In this document: piece by piece, positions 26,002-35,517 of the stretch
How positions within the stretch are numbered: position 1 is the stretch's first letter
Layout of the letters: each line of letters starts with the position of its first letter
NCBI RefSeq assembly: GCF_003386205.1
Contig: NZ_QRDY01000029.1
Location: 1 to 47,748 of the forward strand
DNA: 47,748 nt
Source: Cohnella lupini
GTDB taxonomy: Bacteria; Bacillota; Bacilli; Paenibacillales; Paenibacillaceae
Direction: 5' to 3'
Program-made: the position numbers and the translations under genes
Notes under the pieces: model-generated
What the model saw: the letters and a program-made list of their open reading frames with translations, nothing else
Told to the model about the DNA's origin: nothing
Database searches by the model: none

Positions 26002-26204
26002 GCGGCACCATGGGTTGAAGGTTGTTTTTCGCAACAGGAGGAAATTACTGGATTTATGTCGAAAGAACTATCTATAATAAATAAGTAAATCAGACTTAAG
26101 TTTAGGTATTGTTTGCAGGTTGTTTGAACTGCTCCCCATCACCGAGTTAGCTATCTTGATCTTGTGGCATCTGATATCTGTGAACAGGAAAGGTAGTGGC
26201 GTAA

Positions 26205-26450
26205 ATGACCACGGAAGTATTCAGGAATGCATTAGAGGCACTGAGAGAGGATGCCTGCTCTATGGGACACTCGAGCGTGACGGTTAACGCTGGCGCAGTA
26301 CATCGGATTGTCGGGGGCTATCCTGGGAAATCGCATCGAATGCCAGCTTGTTGCAGTGTGATGCGCCAACTGATGAAACCCCGGGACGATGTGTTGTCGG
26401 AGCCGTCAAAGGGCAATGGTGCTAGCTTTACAATCCGTTATTATTTATAG
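26205..26450 (+). CDS. Small conserved-looking protein upstream of the helicase
   Basis: 81 residues, GGAAAGGTAGTGG ahead of the ATG. Notable segments are TVNAGAVHRIVGGYPGKSHR, MPACCSVM and GNGASFTIRYYL. I have an impression that such small proteins occur next to restriction or helicase genes, but cannot name the family. It is followed after 150 nt by the helicase on the same strand and may be a partner subunit. Confidence 0.65.
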   Translation: MTTEVFRNALEALREDACSMGHSSVTVNAGAVHRIVGGYPGKSHRMPACCSVMRQLMKPRDDVLSEPSKGNGASFTIRYYL

Positions 26451-26599
26451 TGGGCTTCCTCTGTGAAGCTCGGTCATTTAACACTATGGATACAGCTTTA
26501 ACTGAACTGAGTACTCCCAAGTGAAAATTTCAAAGAAACAAGTATAAATTGATAAAACTAATTTGGAATTAAAGAAATATCTATAGAGGCGGGGACCAG

Positions 26600-28477
26600 A
26601 TGGATCAAAATTATTTTATTGAAGCAATTCCTAATGTTAATGAAAATAATCGTCTGAGGGAGCCTCAAGTTGATGCGTATAAAGCTGTGTACGACCATCT
26701 TACAATTCAAAGAAGTAAGGAACACGCCATTGTCGTTCTTCCAACAGGTGTAGGAAAAACAGGTGTAATGGGATTAATTCCATATGGGAACTCTTTAGGC
26801 AGGGTATTAATCATTACTCCTCAATTGGTAATTAAAGATGCGGTACTAGACTCACTGGATCCAGAGCACCCTAAAAACTTCTGGATGGCTCGAAATATTT
26901 TCAGCAAATTTAATGAGTTGCCATCGGTTATCGAGTATAGCAGCGCCACTTCTAATTGGGTTTTGGACGCAGCTAATATTGTTATTTTAAATGTTCACAA
27001 ACTCCAAGAGAGACTGGAGAAAGCTCTTATTAAGAGAGTGCCGCAGGATTATTTTGATCTAATTATAATCGACGAAGCGCATCATTCCACAGCTCCCACA
27101 TGGGAAAATACGTTAGAATACTTCTCCTCTGCTAAAGTTGTTAAGTTAACTGGAACTCCGTTTCGCTCGGATGGTGAAATTATTGAAGGGAAATATGTCT
27201 ATAAGTATCCCCTTAGCAAAGCAATGGCCAAAGGTTATATAAAATCGTTGGAAAGAGTAAAGTACATCCCTGATGCGCTGTACCTTACTCTTGATCGTAA
27301 CGATGACATTTTGTATTCAATTGATCAAATACGAGAAATGGGTCTAAAAGAGGATGAATGGATTTCACGATCAGTGGCATATTCAAAAGAATGTAGTTTG
27401 AAAGTTGTACTGGAGAGCGTTGGAATCCTTAGAAGCAAAAGGGAAACCGGCATTCCCCATAAAATCATTGCAGTAGCATGTAGTATCTACCATGCCGAAC
27501 AGATTCAAGCTCTGTATGAAGAGACAGGGATGAAGGTTGCTACAATCCATAGCAAATTACCGAAAGATAAGCTTGCTGCTGGATTAAATGCTATCGAAAA
27601 TCATAAAGTTGAGGTTGTAATTCATGTAGCAAAATTAGGCGAAGGGTACGATCATAAGTATTTATCGGTAGCAGCTATTTTTAGACCGTTTCGTTCGCGA
27701 TTACCTTATGAGCAGTTTATTGGAAGGGTACTTCGTGCAATTGACGCGGATGAGGTTGTGAGCGTAGAAGACAATATTGCGGCAGTGGTTCATCATGTAG
27801 AGTTAGGACTAGAGGAACTTTGGGAATTTTATAAAAAGGAACAGGAAAAGAGCGATGTAATCAAATTTATTGAACGCGGCGGTTCAAAACTAGAAGGTGG
27901 GAATGTCACAGAACGAATCATAAATAAAGAGACTGGTCATGTTCAGGAAGACGGGCAAGGTGAATTCGTATCCGATTCATTTATTAATACTGAATTAATG
28001 AAAGAAAGGGAAAGGCGTTTAGTTGAAGAGCGTGAAAAGCTACAAAAACTTAAGGAATTGCTCCCTGACTATCCTGATGATGTTCTTCTTCAAATGGTTA
28101 GAAGACAAGAAGAAGGAACAGCTGCAGAGAAAATTTTAAGGCCTGATAAGTTTATTTCCAGGAAAAAACGAAATCTTGATGATAGAATTAAAGATGAGAT
28201 GGTTCCAGAATTGATAATCAAATATAATATTGATAAAGAAGCTACAGACTTAGGAAAGTCTCGTCTCTTCCAGGGTAAATATGCTTGGATTCCCGTGCGA
28301 GTTAGTAATAATGCAGGGATGTTGGCTTCTTATCTAGAATTTAGAGTGAATGAGGAAGTGGGAAACAAGAGTCGTCCAACCTGGGGGCCGGAAGAATATG
28401 CTGCTGCACTCGATCAGGTTGAGGGGATATACGCGATAATGATTCAAATTATAGAGTCAGAATTGGGAGGAAAGTAA
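26600..28477 (+). CDS. DEAD/DEAH-box superfamily 2 helicase
   Basis: 625 residues with a GAGGCGGGG site. SF2 motifs in order: RLREPQVDAYKAV (Q-like), Walker A VLPTGVGKTG, Ib-like ITPQLV, DEAH in IIIDEAHHS, motif III TGTPFR, motif IV-V region VHVAKLGEGYD, and motif VI QFIGRVLRA. The C-terminal 200 residues are a charged, coiled-coil-rich extension. No nuclease motif is visible. The fold resembles helicases of restriction and defence systems. It is directly followed (no gap) by a 108-aa gene. Confidence 0.88.
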   Translation: MDQNYFIEAIPNVNENNRLREPQVDAYKAVYDHLTIQRSKEHAIVVLPTGVGKTGVMGLIPYGNSLGRVLIITPQLVIKDAVLDSLDPEHPKNFWMARNIFSKFNELPSVIEYSSATSNWVLDAANIVILNVHKLQERLEKALIKRVPQDYFDLIIIDEAHHSTAPTWENTLEYFSSAKVVKLTGTPFRSDGEIIEGKYVYKYPLSKAMAKGYIKSLERVKYIPDALYLTLDRNDDILYSIDQIREMGLKEDEWISRSVAYSKECSLKVVLESVGILRSKRETGIPHKIIAVACSIYHAEQIQALYEETGMKVATIHSKLPKDKLAAGLNAIENHKVEVVIHVAKLGEGYDHKYLSVAAIFRPFRSRLPYEQFIGRVLRAIDADEVVSVEDNIAAVVHHVELGLEELWEFYKKEQEKSDVIKFIERGGSKLEGGNVTERIINKETGHVQEDGQGEFVSDSFINTELMKERERRLVEEREKLQKLKELLPDYPDDVLLQMVRRQEEGTAAEKILRPDKFISRKKRNLDDRIKDEMVPELIIKYNIDKEATDLGKSRLFQGKYAWIPVRVSNNAGMLASYLEFRVNEEVGNKSRPTWGPEEYAAALDQVEGIYAIMIQIIESELGGK

Positions 28478-28804
28478 ATGACCCAGATCCATGATCTTTA
28501 CACGTTAACAGAGGGGCACATAATCACACCAGCAGAATTATTGAACAATGCAAAATTACCCAATTATGAGTTTGTAAAGTTTTCAAACAACAGTGTGGGA
28601 TTACATGTGGAAGCTTGCTATCGAGAAGCCGGGGAAGCTGAAGTTCTATTTAATTATTATTTTGATAAGCAAGATCGGCTTCAGAAATTGATAATGGAAT
28701 CAGGCTCTACTTTAGAAGTGTTGTTTGATCGTAGTATTGAAATTGAAAAGCTAAGATTAAAAATACGAACTTCGAACCATAAATTGGCACACGTTCATGA
28801 GTAA
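28478..28804 (+). CDS. Hypothetical protein coupled to the helicase
   Basis: 108 residues. The ATG directly follows the helicase stop codon, with GGAGGAAAG upstream, so the two are translated together. Mixed alpha/beta, hydrophilic, no signal peptide, no recognised motif (QIHDLYTLTEGHIITPAELL at the N-terminus; a helical IEIEKLRLKIR at the C-terminus). Probably an accessory subunit of the helicase. A terminator follows. Confidence 0.75.
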   Translation: MTQIHDLYTLTEGHIITPAELLNNAKLPNYEFVKFSNNSVGLHVEACYREAGEAEVLFNYYFDKQDRLQKLIMESGSTLEVLFDRSIEIEKLRLKIRTSNHKLAHVHE

Positions 28805-28809
28805 TGTTT

Positions 28810-28878
28810 ATCCGCCACCCTTTAAGTGGCGGATTTTTCGTATTATCAGGTCAGCCAGAGATTTCTGGTTGGCCTTTT
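28810..28878 (+). terminator. Tandem terminators after the helicase operon
   Basis: ATCCGCCAC pairs with GTGGCGGAT followed by TTTTT (28810-28838). A second hairpin, GGTCAGCCAG with CTGGTTGGCC (28849-28874) followed by TTTTT, lies just behind it. Confidence 0.85.
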
Positions 28879-28904
28879 TCTTTGGCTGTTTTAAGATGGC
28901 GGTA

Positions 28905-29081
28905 GCCGGGAGAACGTGCGGCTTTTAGGGGCACAGACCCCGAAATAAAAACTGTTCTCCTACTTACCCCCAATGACCATGTTTGAGCTGGTTGAGGCAT
29001 TTGACCTCGCATCACAAGCGAAGCTATGGGTTTGGAACCATCGTGGGAGTGCCGGCTGATTTAACATCGGGAGGAGACAAG
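28905..29081 (+). ncRNA. Candidate bridge-RNA region of the IS110 element
   Basis: In IS110-group elements a structured bridge RNA that pairs with target and donor DNA comes from the non-coding DNA before the transposase. Here the 5' region has several short potential stems (for example AGGGGCACAGACCCC). Assignment rests on position only; the fold was not computed. Confidence 0.35.
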
Positions 29082-30260
29082 ATGGGACCGGTTATCGGAT
29101 TAGATGTGTCAAAAGGAGCGAGCGTGTTTCAAGCGTTCGTCAAGCGTAATGAAGTATTAGGGACGTCGGAGACAGTCGGCATTCGGAGGTTGGGTTCAGC
29201 AGACTTGGCAACGTCATACAACAACTTAAGGAACGTACCGGAGAGGAACCCGTTATCATTCTTGAAGCAACCGGTCATTATCATCGCATTGTCGTTGCGT
29301 ATTTAACGAACATCGGGGCTAAGCATTTCATCATCAATCCGTTGCTTTCCAAGCGGGCTAAGAGTGCACAGCTCCGTAAAGTAAAAAACAGATGCAGCGG
29401 ACGCCTGGCATCTCGCCGAAATGTACTATCGCGGCGATGTAGAGCCGCATCGGAACTGGGATGAGTGTTATATGGAGCTTCAGCACGTAACCAGACAGCA
29501 CGAATTTGTAACTTCGCTATACGTACAGGCCAAGCTTAATATGCGTGCGCTGTTGGATCAGGTATTTCCAACTTATGAGCATGTATTTTCTGACCTGTAC
29601 TCCGCCACAGCGCTCGCCACGTTGCAAAATGGCTTGTCGGGTCAGGGTCAAGAATGGGAAGAAGTCATTCGACAGAACGCAGGAAAATCGCGCTCAAGTT
29701 TTTGGATTCGCGCGAAAGTCGAGCAGCTAGAGAGCATCTATGAGCCATGGAGCAAGAGCAAGAAAAGCGTTGCTCAAATACAGATGCTGCAAAGTATGGT
29801 TTCATTGCTGCTTTCAATGCAGGAGCAAATTGAAGCGATCGAAGAGCAGATGCGTCAACTAGCAGATGAATTACCGGAAGTGGCATTCGTAAAGAGCATT
29901 CCGGGAGTCGGAGATAAGCTAGCTGCAGCCATCGTATCGGAAATTGGGGACGCGAAGCAGTTCGGGGATGCCAAGCAACTCGTCGCGTTTGTAGGGCTAG
30001 ATCCTGGCGTGTACAGTTCAGGGCAGTTCGTGGCTACAAGTAATCGAATAACAAAGCGAGGTTCGAAACGACTGAGAAGAGCGTTGTTCCTGGCCGTACA
30101 ATGCGGAATCAGAGGGAGTACGAACCAAAGACTAAGGGCGTATTACGACAAGAAAAGAACAGAGGGCAAGCCCTACAAGGTGACGGTGATTGCTTGCGCC
30201 AACAAGCTATTGCATCATATTTTCGCCATCTTGAAGAAAGGCCAGCCCTACCCAGCATAA
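29082..30260 (+). pseudogene. IS110-family transposase, two frameshifts
   Basis: ATG 29082 with GGGAGGAG upstream, starting MGPVIGLDVSKG with the N-terminal catalytic Asp of the DEDD domain. Near 29181 one base appears to be missing: the frame then continues as HSEVGFSRLGNV and EATGHYHRIVV. Near 29383-29388 an A-run has one base too many; removing it joins RKVKTDAADAWHLAEMYY. From there the C-terminal Transposase_20 part is intact (VKSIPGVGDKLAAAIVSEIG, ITKRGSKRLRRALF). The protein is therefore not made as one chain unless these are sequencing errors. Confidence 0.82.
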
Positions 30261-30504
30261 TCCATATTTAACCAACACCCTCCACGCCAATGGAGGTTAT
30301 GGAGTTGTCAAAAAAAGTGCAGTTTGAAAACACCCTCATATCACGCAGTGATGCAGGTGGTGGCTGAGCGATGAGGAATAAAAAGAATAGTTTAATTATT
30401 CGTACTTTGAAACCAGATAATTTTAATATTAAGGTATAACATTATAGATCAATGCTCAAACTCCTATGTTAACAGGTGTTTTACTAAACATTGGAGTGAT
30501 TAGA

Positions 30505-32436
30505 ATGTTACCGAATAGGCCAATGCCACATGTTCAAGAGAGTATATATAGTTATTTCATTAGATGTCAACAAGCTAACGGATATCCAAGCGTTCATTGG
30601 GTATATGATGTAGTTCGGGTCTCATATCTTTGGAATTATCCTCATGTTGTTTATCAAAACAAAGAACTGGGTGACAACCTAAAGCTGTTGCTGGGTGAAC
30701 GCATCGTTTCGAACTTAAGCTACATATCACGCAGTGACGAATCAAATCGTGTATATAACATCCAGTTAAACAATTTAACTTTGCCGCATTTTGCATTGGA
30801 AAAAAATAAGGTGAAGGTTTGTGTGTGTTGTATAAAGGATTTCGGTTACCTAAATAATTTATGGAATTTTTTGTTCGTGACAACGTGTCCAATCCATCGT
30901 TGCAAATTAATCAACACCTGTAGTGAATGCAATAAGCCGTTTCGATGGCATAAAAATATACTGTTTGGCTGTCAATGTGGCACCAATTGGAACTTGTTTA
31001 ATATTGAAAGATATATTGATCCTTCGGAAATGTTGTTGTCATCTATCTTCTATCGTTATTTTGGTTATTCAAAAATACTAGTAAATGAACAAGGGCTCCC
31101 AGAGGAATTTAACAGACTGACTTTGCCCGAATTAATCTCGTTGATCTCTCTTGTAGCGTGGCTTTATCCAAAAAATCAATACTACTTTACAATGAACCAT
31201 TTTAGCCATCTTAGTCTAAATGAGACACACATATTACTTATGTCAGCCTTGAATGTTTTTTTAGACTGGCCCAATAATTTTTGGAGTTTTCTGGATAGCT
31301 TAGACAAGAAAAGGAGGGTTCCCTTTAATAATAGAATTGAAACTGAACTGGAAGTAGGAATGCATTTGAGTCATTTTGGAGACTTTTATTCCAAATTGTA
31401 TTCACTATATTCCAAACCATCTTTTCAATTTGTTTTTGATGCGTTTGAGAATTATCTTGCTGCTGATTTCCGTGGCGGATACTTAAATGGGATAAGAAAG
31501 AAATTTAGGTCAACTCAAATTGATAAAGCATATTATACATCTCACGAATTCACAACCAAGTATGGATTATCAGGAAATACTCTTGAAAGATTAGTATCAA
31601 AAGGATTGGTCGAAGGGAAAATTGAGTTGAAGGGGAAGAGGAGAATTATCCTAGGTACTTCCTCAAGTGTGGATATGTTTATGGAAGATTTCAAACAAAG
31701 CCTTTCTGTAGAAGAATCATCATTGATCCTTGGATTACATAAGAATAGTGTTCGTAAGTTAATAGAAAGTAAAGTTTTAACTGAAGTACGCGGACCCAAT
31801 ACAGACCAATATATGAAGTGGAGAGTAAAGAGAGAAAGTATCAAATTGTTATTGGATATCTTTGCTTCAGCCACCTCAATAGTTAACTATAACGATGAAG
31901 ATTTTGTTTCCTTTAATGGAGTTTTCTTAAGAGGGAGCAATAAGAACAAATTAACCGTAATTGATTTAGTGGAAGCTGTGATAAGTGGTCACTTGAAAGT
32001 GTTTAATAGTGAGGACAAAAAAATAGGTTTAAAGCAATACTGCTTTCGCAAATCAGATATAGATATTCTGCTGGAAAGTAAATGTGAAAAATACTTTGAC
32101 GAGGTTGGTTATACTCAAAACGATGCAGCAAAAATACTTGGCATAGATAGTAACAGGCTTAACTATTTATTAGAGCTATCTCTTATCGATTCCGTAAAAA
32201 CGAAAGCGAATAAAATAATTAAAAAAGACGAGTTATTGCATTTTGATAGCCAATATATATTGCTTTCTAAACTTGCGAAGTTATTACAGACAGCAGCAGG
32301 TACGCTAAAAATTCAGCTATCTCAATCTAATATTTACCCGATTAATACGGACAATGAACACAAATATCATTGTTATGTATATCAATTATCCAATAGTCTT
32401 AAAAAGTTTATTGGGGAGAAAACCGCTTTATTGTGA
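30505..32436 (+). CDS. tniQ: TniQ/TnsD-family transposition target-selection protein
   Basis: 643 residues; ATG 30505 has GGAGTGAT 4-5 nt upstream and is preferred over the longer frame. N-terminal TniQ domain (LPNRPMPHVQESIYSYFIRC) with zinc-binding motifs CVCC, TTCPIH and CSEC...CQCG. The long C-terminal region has several helix-turn-helix-like segments, such as VEESSLILGLHKNSVRKLIE and YTQNDAAKILGIDSNRL. TniQ/TnsD proteins bind the attachment site and recruit TnsC. It sits upstream of tnsA and is the first of two TniQ genes, which implies two targeting modes. Confidence 0.88.
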   Translation: MLPNRPMPHVQESIYSYFIRCQQANGYPSVHWVYDVVRVSYLWNYPHVVYQNKELGDNLKLLLGERIVSNLSYISRSDESNRVYNIQLNNLTLPHFALEKNKVKVCVCCIKDFGYLNNLWNFLFVTTCPIHRCKLINTCSECNKPFRWHKNILFGCQCGTNWNLFNIERYIDPSEMLLSSIFYRYFGYSKILVNEQGLPEEFNRLTLPELISLISLVAWLYPKNQYYFTMNHFSHLSLNETHILLMSALNVFLDWPNNFWSFLDSLDKKRRVPFNNRIETELEVGMHLSHFGDFYSKLYSLYSKPSFQFVFDAFENYLAADFRGGYLNGIRKKFRSTQIDKAYYTSHEFTTKYGLSGNTLERLVSKGLVEGKIELKGKRRIILGTSSSVDMFMEDFKQSLSVEESSLILGLHKNSVRKLIESKVLTEVRGPNTDQYMKWRVKRESIKLLLDIFASATSIVNYNDEDFVSFNGVFLRGSNKNKLTVIDLVEAVISGHLKVFNSEDKKIGLKQYCFRKSDIDILLESKCEKYFDEVGYTQNDAAKILGIDSNRLNYLLELSLIDSVKTKANKIIKKDELLHFDSQYILLSKLAKLLQTAAGTLKIQLSQSNIYPINTDNEHKYHCYVYQLSNSLKKFIGEKTALL

Positions 32437-32547
32437 CTAAAGCCAAAGAACTTTCAGAATTTTGAGAGTTCTTTTTTATATGTATAATTCATTCAGAATT
32501 GGTGAGAATTATTGCTAGAAAGATGAAAAAGGGAGGTGTTCAACAAA

Positions 32548-33198
32548 ATGCAAGAGGTTATTGCTAGGAAGATTGGTCCCAAGCGTAAGGGGTTTAGAGG
32601 TAAAGAGCCATTTCTAAAATCAGGAGAAATGGTCCACTGGGACAGTTACCTGGAGAGGGATTATATTCGGTTAGCTGATTTCGATGCGGCAGTCGAAGAA
32701 ATTTACTTTCAACCCGTGTGCATCAGGTATACCTACATGGGCAAAACGCGTCGCTATTACCCGGACTTCAAAATCATTTCCCCGGACGGACACGTGATCG
32801 TCATTGAAGTAAAACCTACTAAGTATCTACGTCACCCTAAAAACATCGTGAAGTACGAGGTAGGGAAGCAGTTTTGTGAGGGAAAGGGTTGGACATTCGT
32901 CATTGTAACGGAAGAACAGATTCGACCTGGTTACTTACAGAATAACCTTGCCCTCCTAAGGGCTTATGGGTTTGAAGATGGCGTTGAGCATGTCATTTCC
33001 TCTATAAAGGAGAAAATGACTGTGAAACATCAATGTTACATTTTTGAATTAAGGGAAGAATTCATGGATGTTTCAGATCATGATTTCCAAGTTGCACTGT
33101 ATCGGTTGATCTATTTGGAGGAACTTCTCACGGACCTTATTAAATCGCATCTAACTGAGGAGTCTATTATTAAAATGAATTTAGAAGGGGGTGAATGA
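32548..33198 (+). CDS. tnsA: TnsA-like transposon endonuclease
   Basis: 216 residues from ATG 32548 (GGGAGG upstream; the GTG at 32536 is inside the ribosome site). Restriction-endonuclease-like fold with Glu36 (SYLERD), Asp73 (YYPDF) and Glu87-x-Lys89 (IEVKP), the TnsA active-site pattern. In Tn7, TnsA cuts the 5' strands at the transposon ends while TnsB cuts the 3' strands, so cut-and-paste transposition is predicted. C-terminal part follows the TnsA layout for binding TnsC. Overlaps the next gene. Confidence 0.92.
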   Translation: MQEVIARKIGPKRKGFRGKEPFLKSGEMVHWDSYLERDYIRLADFDAAVEEIYFQPVCIRYTYMGKTRRYYPDFKIISPDGHVIVIEVKPTKYLRHPKNIVKYEVGKQFCEGKGWTFVIVTEEQIRPGYLQNNLALLRAYGFEDGVEHVISSIKEKMTVKHQCYIFELREEFMDVSDHDFQVALYRLIYLEELLTDLIKSHLTEESIIKMNLEGGE

Positions 33199-33200
33199 AA

Positions 33201-33410
33201 ATGAAAGAGAGATTAAATGAACAAATTGTTGAGCTTGATGCTACTGAACTCGACTTTTTCATTGATGAAAAGGGATTACGGCCGACTATTAAATTTGCTG
33301 TTGATCAATATACTCGTAAAGTTGTAGGTCTATGTATTAACCTAAGCTTGCCGGATAAAGCTCAAATTGAGGAGTGCTTGCAGAACGTTACACTGAAAGG
33401 GCGGGTGTAA
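33201..33410 (+). CDS. 71-aa-class mini-protein resembling part of the TnsB catalytic core
   Basis: 69 residues from ATG 33201 (AAGGGGGTG upstream; ATG 33195 is in frame but too close). The segment ELDFFIDEKG, then LRPTIKFAVDQYTRKVVG, then PDKAQIEECLQ aligns well with the first strands of the RNase H core of the neighbouring TnsB (VEIDWTPIDL, RPTLLHAVDKHTGYPLG, EPNAQDLKQLL). It keeps an Asp at the place of the first catalytic Asp but lacks the rest of the domain. Tightly spaced between tnsA and tnsB (1-nt gap), so it is a co-translated part of the module. Function unknown. Confidence 0.72.
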   Translation: MKERLNEQIVELDATELDFFIDEKGLRPTIKFAVDQYTRKVVGLCINLSLPDKAQIEECLQNVTLKGRV

Positions 33411-33411
33411 C

Positions 33412-35511
33412 ATGTTCATTCGGTTTGAATATGGTACGAGGTTTCGGCTTGATGACGTGGAATACGAGGTTAGGAAGATCATAGATAATAACTTTGAGGT
33501 TATGAATCTCTCGTATAAAGAAATCGAATTGCTAGATGAGCAATTTGTCTTGTCGGCGTACGAAAAAGGAAGACTCTTCTTCAAAGAGGATGAGGGGGAG
33601 AAACGAAATCAGGAAGTTCAGGACTCAAACGATGGCTTGGAGCATGATCTTAGCCAATATACAGAAGAGCAAATAGAGGAAATGAACCGACGATATAAGG
33701 TCATAGAGCCGTTTATTATGGGTAAGATTAAAGGCCGCGAGGTTATAAATTACCTTAAAAATTATCCGATTGAGCAACGTCCGGCGTCTATGCCTGAGCT
33801 TTCGTCAGCGTCGTTTTATAGACTTGTAGCAATATGGAACAAATACGAGGACAAACGGCGCCTGCTACCGAAGGATCGGGGGCCAAAGTTCAGGCGTATC
33901 GATAGTGAGTCGGCGAAAAGAATCAGCAAGATTGTTCATGCGGCGGATAATAAAGCCGCGAAACTCAATGATCGTCAATTGTACAAGGAATATACGAATC
34001 AAATTAAAAAGGATAATGAAGAGCGTGATGAGAAGAATAAGCTGCCGAAAGTCTCTGAATCTACCTTTAGAAGAATCCGAAAGGAGATAAAAGATACTTA
34101 TCCGCGCAATAAAATTCTCTACGGTACAGCTAAAGCCAACTTGATTAAGAATGGCGTAAGTTCAGAGACGGTGACATCACGCCCGCTTGAAATAGTGGAA
34201 ATTGATTGGACTCCGATTGATTTACTTATCCGTGACTTCGATCTCGACGAGACAAAGCGTCCGACACTGCTACATGCGGTCGATAAACATACGGGATATC
34301 CTTTAGGATTCCATATCATTCTCAAGCCGGAGCCTAATGCACAGGATTTAAAGCAGTTGCTGCTGTATTGTACTTTGCCGAAAACCTATCTAAAAGAGCT
34401 CTACCCTATGGTCTGTTTTGATTGGACGGCATACGGTAAACCCGAAAATATCAGGCTGGATAACGCAAAAATCAACGATAGCCGGGACTTTGAAGAATTA
34501 TGCTCTTTCTTAAATATCGGATTGCAATACTGTGAGGTGCGATCTGGCTTTCAAAAAGGCACGGTTGAAGGCGATTTTCGCAATATGGACATGAAAATAT
34601 TTCACGCAAATGAAGGTACACTGTTGCCGGTCGGGGAGCGAGATCAGTATGACCCGAAGGAAAAAGCCTGCATCAGCATGAGAGGGTTATATAAGATCAT
34701 CCATATTTGGATGGTTGAACTCCGTGCAAACAATTACAACCGTGGCCGCCGTGGTGTTCCTGCTCATTTATGGGAACAGGGTTTGAAAGAGTGTAAGGTT
34801 CAACGAAAGCTTCCCTATAAGCGACAGTATCTCGAGCTTCTGCTCGCTACTCAAGGGGTTCAAAGAAAGATTACTCCAAAGGGTATCGAACTACTAGGCA
34901 ACTTCTTTTTTAGCGACGAACTGAACCAGCTGCGCCTTAGATTGGAAAGGGAGAAGGGCGATACTACAGTGTTAGTCAGGTATGGTGATGCCGACCTTCG
35001 TACCATTTTCGTTCGAGATCAAAAAGAGAAGCGTTATATTGAAGCATATCCACGCCCGGGAAGCTTGGAGAATAAAAAGATCGATCGATTGTACCCCGTA
35101 CATGCAGAAGTGCTCGCTTATAAATGTAACAAAAACAACAGCGATTACTACCATTTTGATGAGCAAGTCGAAGAGAATGCATATGAGAGTATTCGCGAAA
35201 TCTACATCTCAGAGAAAAAGGATTATCGAGCGGCCAAACGCAAGCGAGCTAGGGAAGAAGCCATCGATATTCCGTTCGTTTCTGCCATCTCAGGTGTTCC
35301 TTCTCACCTTGTCCCTGGCGTGGAGAAAATGGATTTAATAAAGAACATCGAAGATGCTACACACGAAAATCAGCAAAGCAAGCCGGTAAGCCGACGGGTT
35401 TCAACAATTGAAGTCGGTAAAATAGATGAACCTCAACCTGGTAATGGAATCCCGTATGACGTGGATTTGGATTCATTGCCAGAGTGGGGGTCCGGGACGA
35501 AAGGGAGATAA
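33412..35511 (+). CDS. tnsB: TnsB-like DDE transposase
   Basis: 699 residues. N-terminal DNA-binding region with HTH-like segments, then an rve integrase core with Asp265 (VEIDWTP), Asp350 (NIRLDNAK) and Glu386 (KGTVEGDF); the 35-residue spacing between the last two is the canonical DD(35)E. A Mu-transposase-like beta barrel and a C-terminal tail that contacts TnsC follow. Catalyses 3'-end cleavage and strand transfer. Operonic with tnsA and tnsC. Confidence 0.94.
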   Translation: MFIRFEYGTRFRLDDVEYEVRKIIDNNFEVMNLSYKEIELLDEQFVLSAYEKGRLFFKEDEGEKRNQEVQDSNDGLEHDLSQYTEEQIEEMNRRYKVIEPFIMGKIKGREVINYLKNYPIEQRPASMPELSSASFYRLVAIWNKYEDKRRLLPKDRGPKFRRIDSESAKRISKIVHAADNKAAKLNDRQLYKEYTNQIKKDNEERDEKNKLPKVSESTFRRIRKEIKDTYPRNKILYGTAKANLIKNGVSSETVTSRPLEIVEIDWTPIDLLIRDFDLDETKRPTLLHAVDKHTGYPLGFHIILKPEPNAQDLKQLLLYCTLPKTYLKELYPMVCFDWTAYGKPENIRLDNAKINDSRDFEELCSFLNIGLQYCEVRSGFQKGTVEGDFRNMDMKIFHANEGTLLPVGERDQYDPKEKACISMRGLYKIIHIWMVELRANNYNRGRRGVPAHLWEQGLKECKVQRKLPYKRQYLELLLATQGVQRKITPKGIELLGNFFFSDELNQLRLRLEREKGDTTVLVRYGDADLRTIFVRDQKEKRYIEAYPRPGSLENKKIDRLYPVHAEVLAYKCNKNNSDYYHFDEQVEENAYESIREIYISEKKDYRAAKRKRAREEAIDIPFVSAISGVPSHLVPGVEKMDLIKNIEDATHENQQSKPVSRRVSTIEVGKIDEPQPGNGIPYDVDLDSLPEWGSGTKGR

Positions 35512-35517
35512 TTATTC

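Larger units (their letters stand above)
28895..30295 (+). mobile_element. IS110-family insertion sequence (degenerate), ends approximate
   Basis: Contains a frameshifted IS110 transposase (29082-30260), a roughly 180-nt conserved-looking 5' non-coding region and a short 3' tail. I find no terminal inverted repeats, which fits the IS110 group. Exact ends cannot be set by eye. It lies between the helicase terminators and the Tn7-like module. Confidence 0.75.
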
